Source of the DNA: an uncultured Desulfovibrio sp.
Lineage (GTDB): Bacteria > Desulfobacterota > Desulfovibrionia > Desulfovibrionales > Desulfovibrionaceae
Direction: 5' to 3'
Length of the DNA stretch: 6,257 nucleotides
Assembly: GCA_910587035.1 (NCBI GenBank)
Contig: CAJUMQ010000053.1
Coordinates: 1-6,257, forward strand
Below, piece after piece: positions 5,909 through 6,257 of the stretch (its first letter is position 1; each line of letters starts with the position of its first letter). The notes under the pieces are model-generated. The model saw only the letters and a list, made by a program, of their open reading frames with translations, made no database searches and was not told the origin of the DNA. The position numbers and the translations under genes were made by a program.

Positions 5909-5932
5909 TTTGTAACCAAAAACTGTAACCAA
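5909..5932. repeat. Tandem TGTAACCAA repeat
   Basis: TGTAACCAA occurs at 5911-5919 and 5924-5932, 13 bases apart. A third copy, TGTAACCA, is at 5675-5682 near the alpA promoter. All three face the same way. Short repeated sites between integrase and alpA suit arm-type integrase sites or operators for AlpA (inference). Confidence 0.5.
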
Positions 5933-5990
5933 CCCCCTCCACAAATAATAATTTTACATAATATCAACTGCTTACAAAGGACCCTCTTGG

Positions 5991-6004
5991 CGGCCAGTTG
6001 GCCG
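5991..6004. repeat. GC-rich palindrome CGGCCAGTTGGCCG
   Basis: CGGCCA (5991-5996) and TGGCCG (5999-6004) are perfect 6-bp arms around GT. The palindrome stands out in AT-rich surroundings and lies 119 bases beyond the integrase stop. The close symmetry with almost no loop suggests a dimeric protein site rather than an RNA hairpin. Confidence 0.5.
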
Positions 6005-6036
6005 TTGACCAGCTATTCAATTATATTACGGGCATT

Positions 6037-6100
6037 AGCTCCTCAGAACATAATAAAACAGGGCATCACAGTTTAACCGCAACACCCTGTTCCGAGAGCT
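6037..6100 (-). terminator. Composite inverted repeat, likely integrase terminator
   Basis: AACAGGG (6057-6063) and CCCTGTT (6085-6091) form a 7-bp stem with a 21-base loop; on the minus strand it is followed by TTTTATTAT, as expected for termination after the integrase gene. An outer, interrupted stem pairs AGCTCCTCAG (6037-6046) with CCGAGAGCT (6092-6100). On the plus strand the outer stem is followed by GATTTTTT, so termination may be bidirectional. The inner loop is long for a classical terminator, which limits confidence. Confidence 0.5.
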
Positions 6101-6122
6101 GATTTTTTCAAGAATTGCTTTT

Positions 6123-6257
6123 TTATTTATTGCTCACTTTATCGCGCAGACCGTCCAAATAATCGCTCCATTCCTGCATCATTCTCCTGCGTTCAGGCAG
6201 ATATTCCGCATAATTGTAAGCGGCGCGGACTTCATTCTTGTCGCCATGGGCAAGCTG
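6123..6257 (-). CDS. int: Tyrosine integrase, P4 type, C-terminal end only
   Basis: Only the last 44 residues are inside the window; the gene continues off the right edge. The segment QLAHGDKNEVRAAYNYAEYL followed by PERRRMMQEWSDYLDGL is characteristic of the C-terminus of P4-type prophage and island integrases. The His in LAH is a conserved active-site residue, and the Tyr in RAAY, ten residues on, is the predicted nucleophile that attaches to DNA during integration and excision. The gene reads toward alpA in the same direction as the rest of the element, the usual island layout in which the attachment site lies beyond the integrase start. Nothing in the visible part suggests damage; the stop TAA is at 6123-6125. 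Confidence 0.92.
   Translation of the reverse strand, partial: QLAHGDKNEVRAAYNYAEYLPERRRMMQEWSDYLDGLRDKVSNK

Larger units (their letters stand above)
5605..6122. other. AT-rich integrase-alpA intergenic region
   Basis: These 518 bases are clearly richer in A and T than the neighbouring genes. They hold the alpA promoter, one small uncertain plus-strand open frame (5719-5904), three TGTAACCA motifs, a GC palindrome at 5991-6004 and a composite inverted repeat downstream of the integrase. No tRNA gene, and no duplicated sequence that could be an attachment site, was recognised. In this gene order the attachment site would be expected beyond the integrase start, outside the window to the right. 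Confidence 0.6.

Noticed and set aside
5605..6122. tRNA gene or attachment site in the integrase-alpA gap
   Set aside because: No cloverleaf pattern or CCA-ending tRNA arm was seen. The integrase orientation places the expected attachment site beyond the right edge.
1..6257. CRISPR array
   Set aside because: The repeats seen are short, irregularly spaced and in both orientations, with no regular spacer pattern.

Overview
This window reads as the core of an integrative and mobilizable element (IME) or a closely related genomic island, not ordinary chromosome. All recognisable genes lie on the minus strand, so the element reads from right to left: the C-terminus of a P4-type tyrosine integrase (6123-6257, cut by the window edge), an AlpA-family regulator (5368-5598), a large TOPRIM primase/DUF927 helicase (2733-5363), a MobV (Pre/Mob) relaxase (1299-2486), a small HTH protein that is probably a mobilization accessory (649-1152), and a small serine resolvase (19-624). 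No type IV secretion genes are present, so transfer would need a helper conjugation machine.

The non-coding parts carry much of the interest. Between the relaxase and the accessory gene (about 1175-1275) is a run of hairpins. Its centre closely resembles, from memory, the origin of transfer of the streptococcal plasmid pMV158: an ACTTCC/GGAAGT stem is followed by TATAGTGGGCTATA, with a predicted nick after position 1259 on the plus strand. Between the primase-helicase and the relaxase (2487-2732) is a 246-base region with six copies of GTGGGC/GCCCAC, a 9-bp-arm AT-rich palindrome and a plus-strand terminator-like hairpin. It is a candidate replication origin and/or relaxase-gene control region. 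The same GTGGGC hexamer occurs at the predicted nick and beside it. Between the integrase and alpA (5599-6122) is an AT-rich region with an extended -10 promoter for alpA, TGTAACCA repeats, a GC-rich palindrome and a composite inverted repeat likely to end integrase transcription.

A working model, by inference: the integrase, with AlpA as possible excisionase/regulator, excises the element. The primase-helicase, analogous to the P4 alpha protein, supports replication of the circle. The MobV relaxase with its accessory protein nicks oriT for mobilization, and the serine recombinase resolves multimers. AlpA and the primase-helicase look translationally coupled, and the accessory protein and resolvase form a second tight pair.

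The host is probably a Gram-negative proteobacterium or desulfobacterial relative, possibly gut-associated. The AlpA, P4-like integrase and TOPRIM-DUF927 set is typical of such islands, Shine-Dalgarno sites are strong, and base composition is roughly balanced. This assignment is tentative; no housekeeping gene is present to anchor it. Most plus-strand open frames are shadows of the minus-strand genes.
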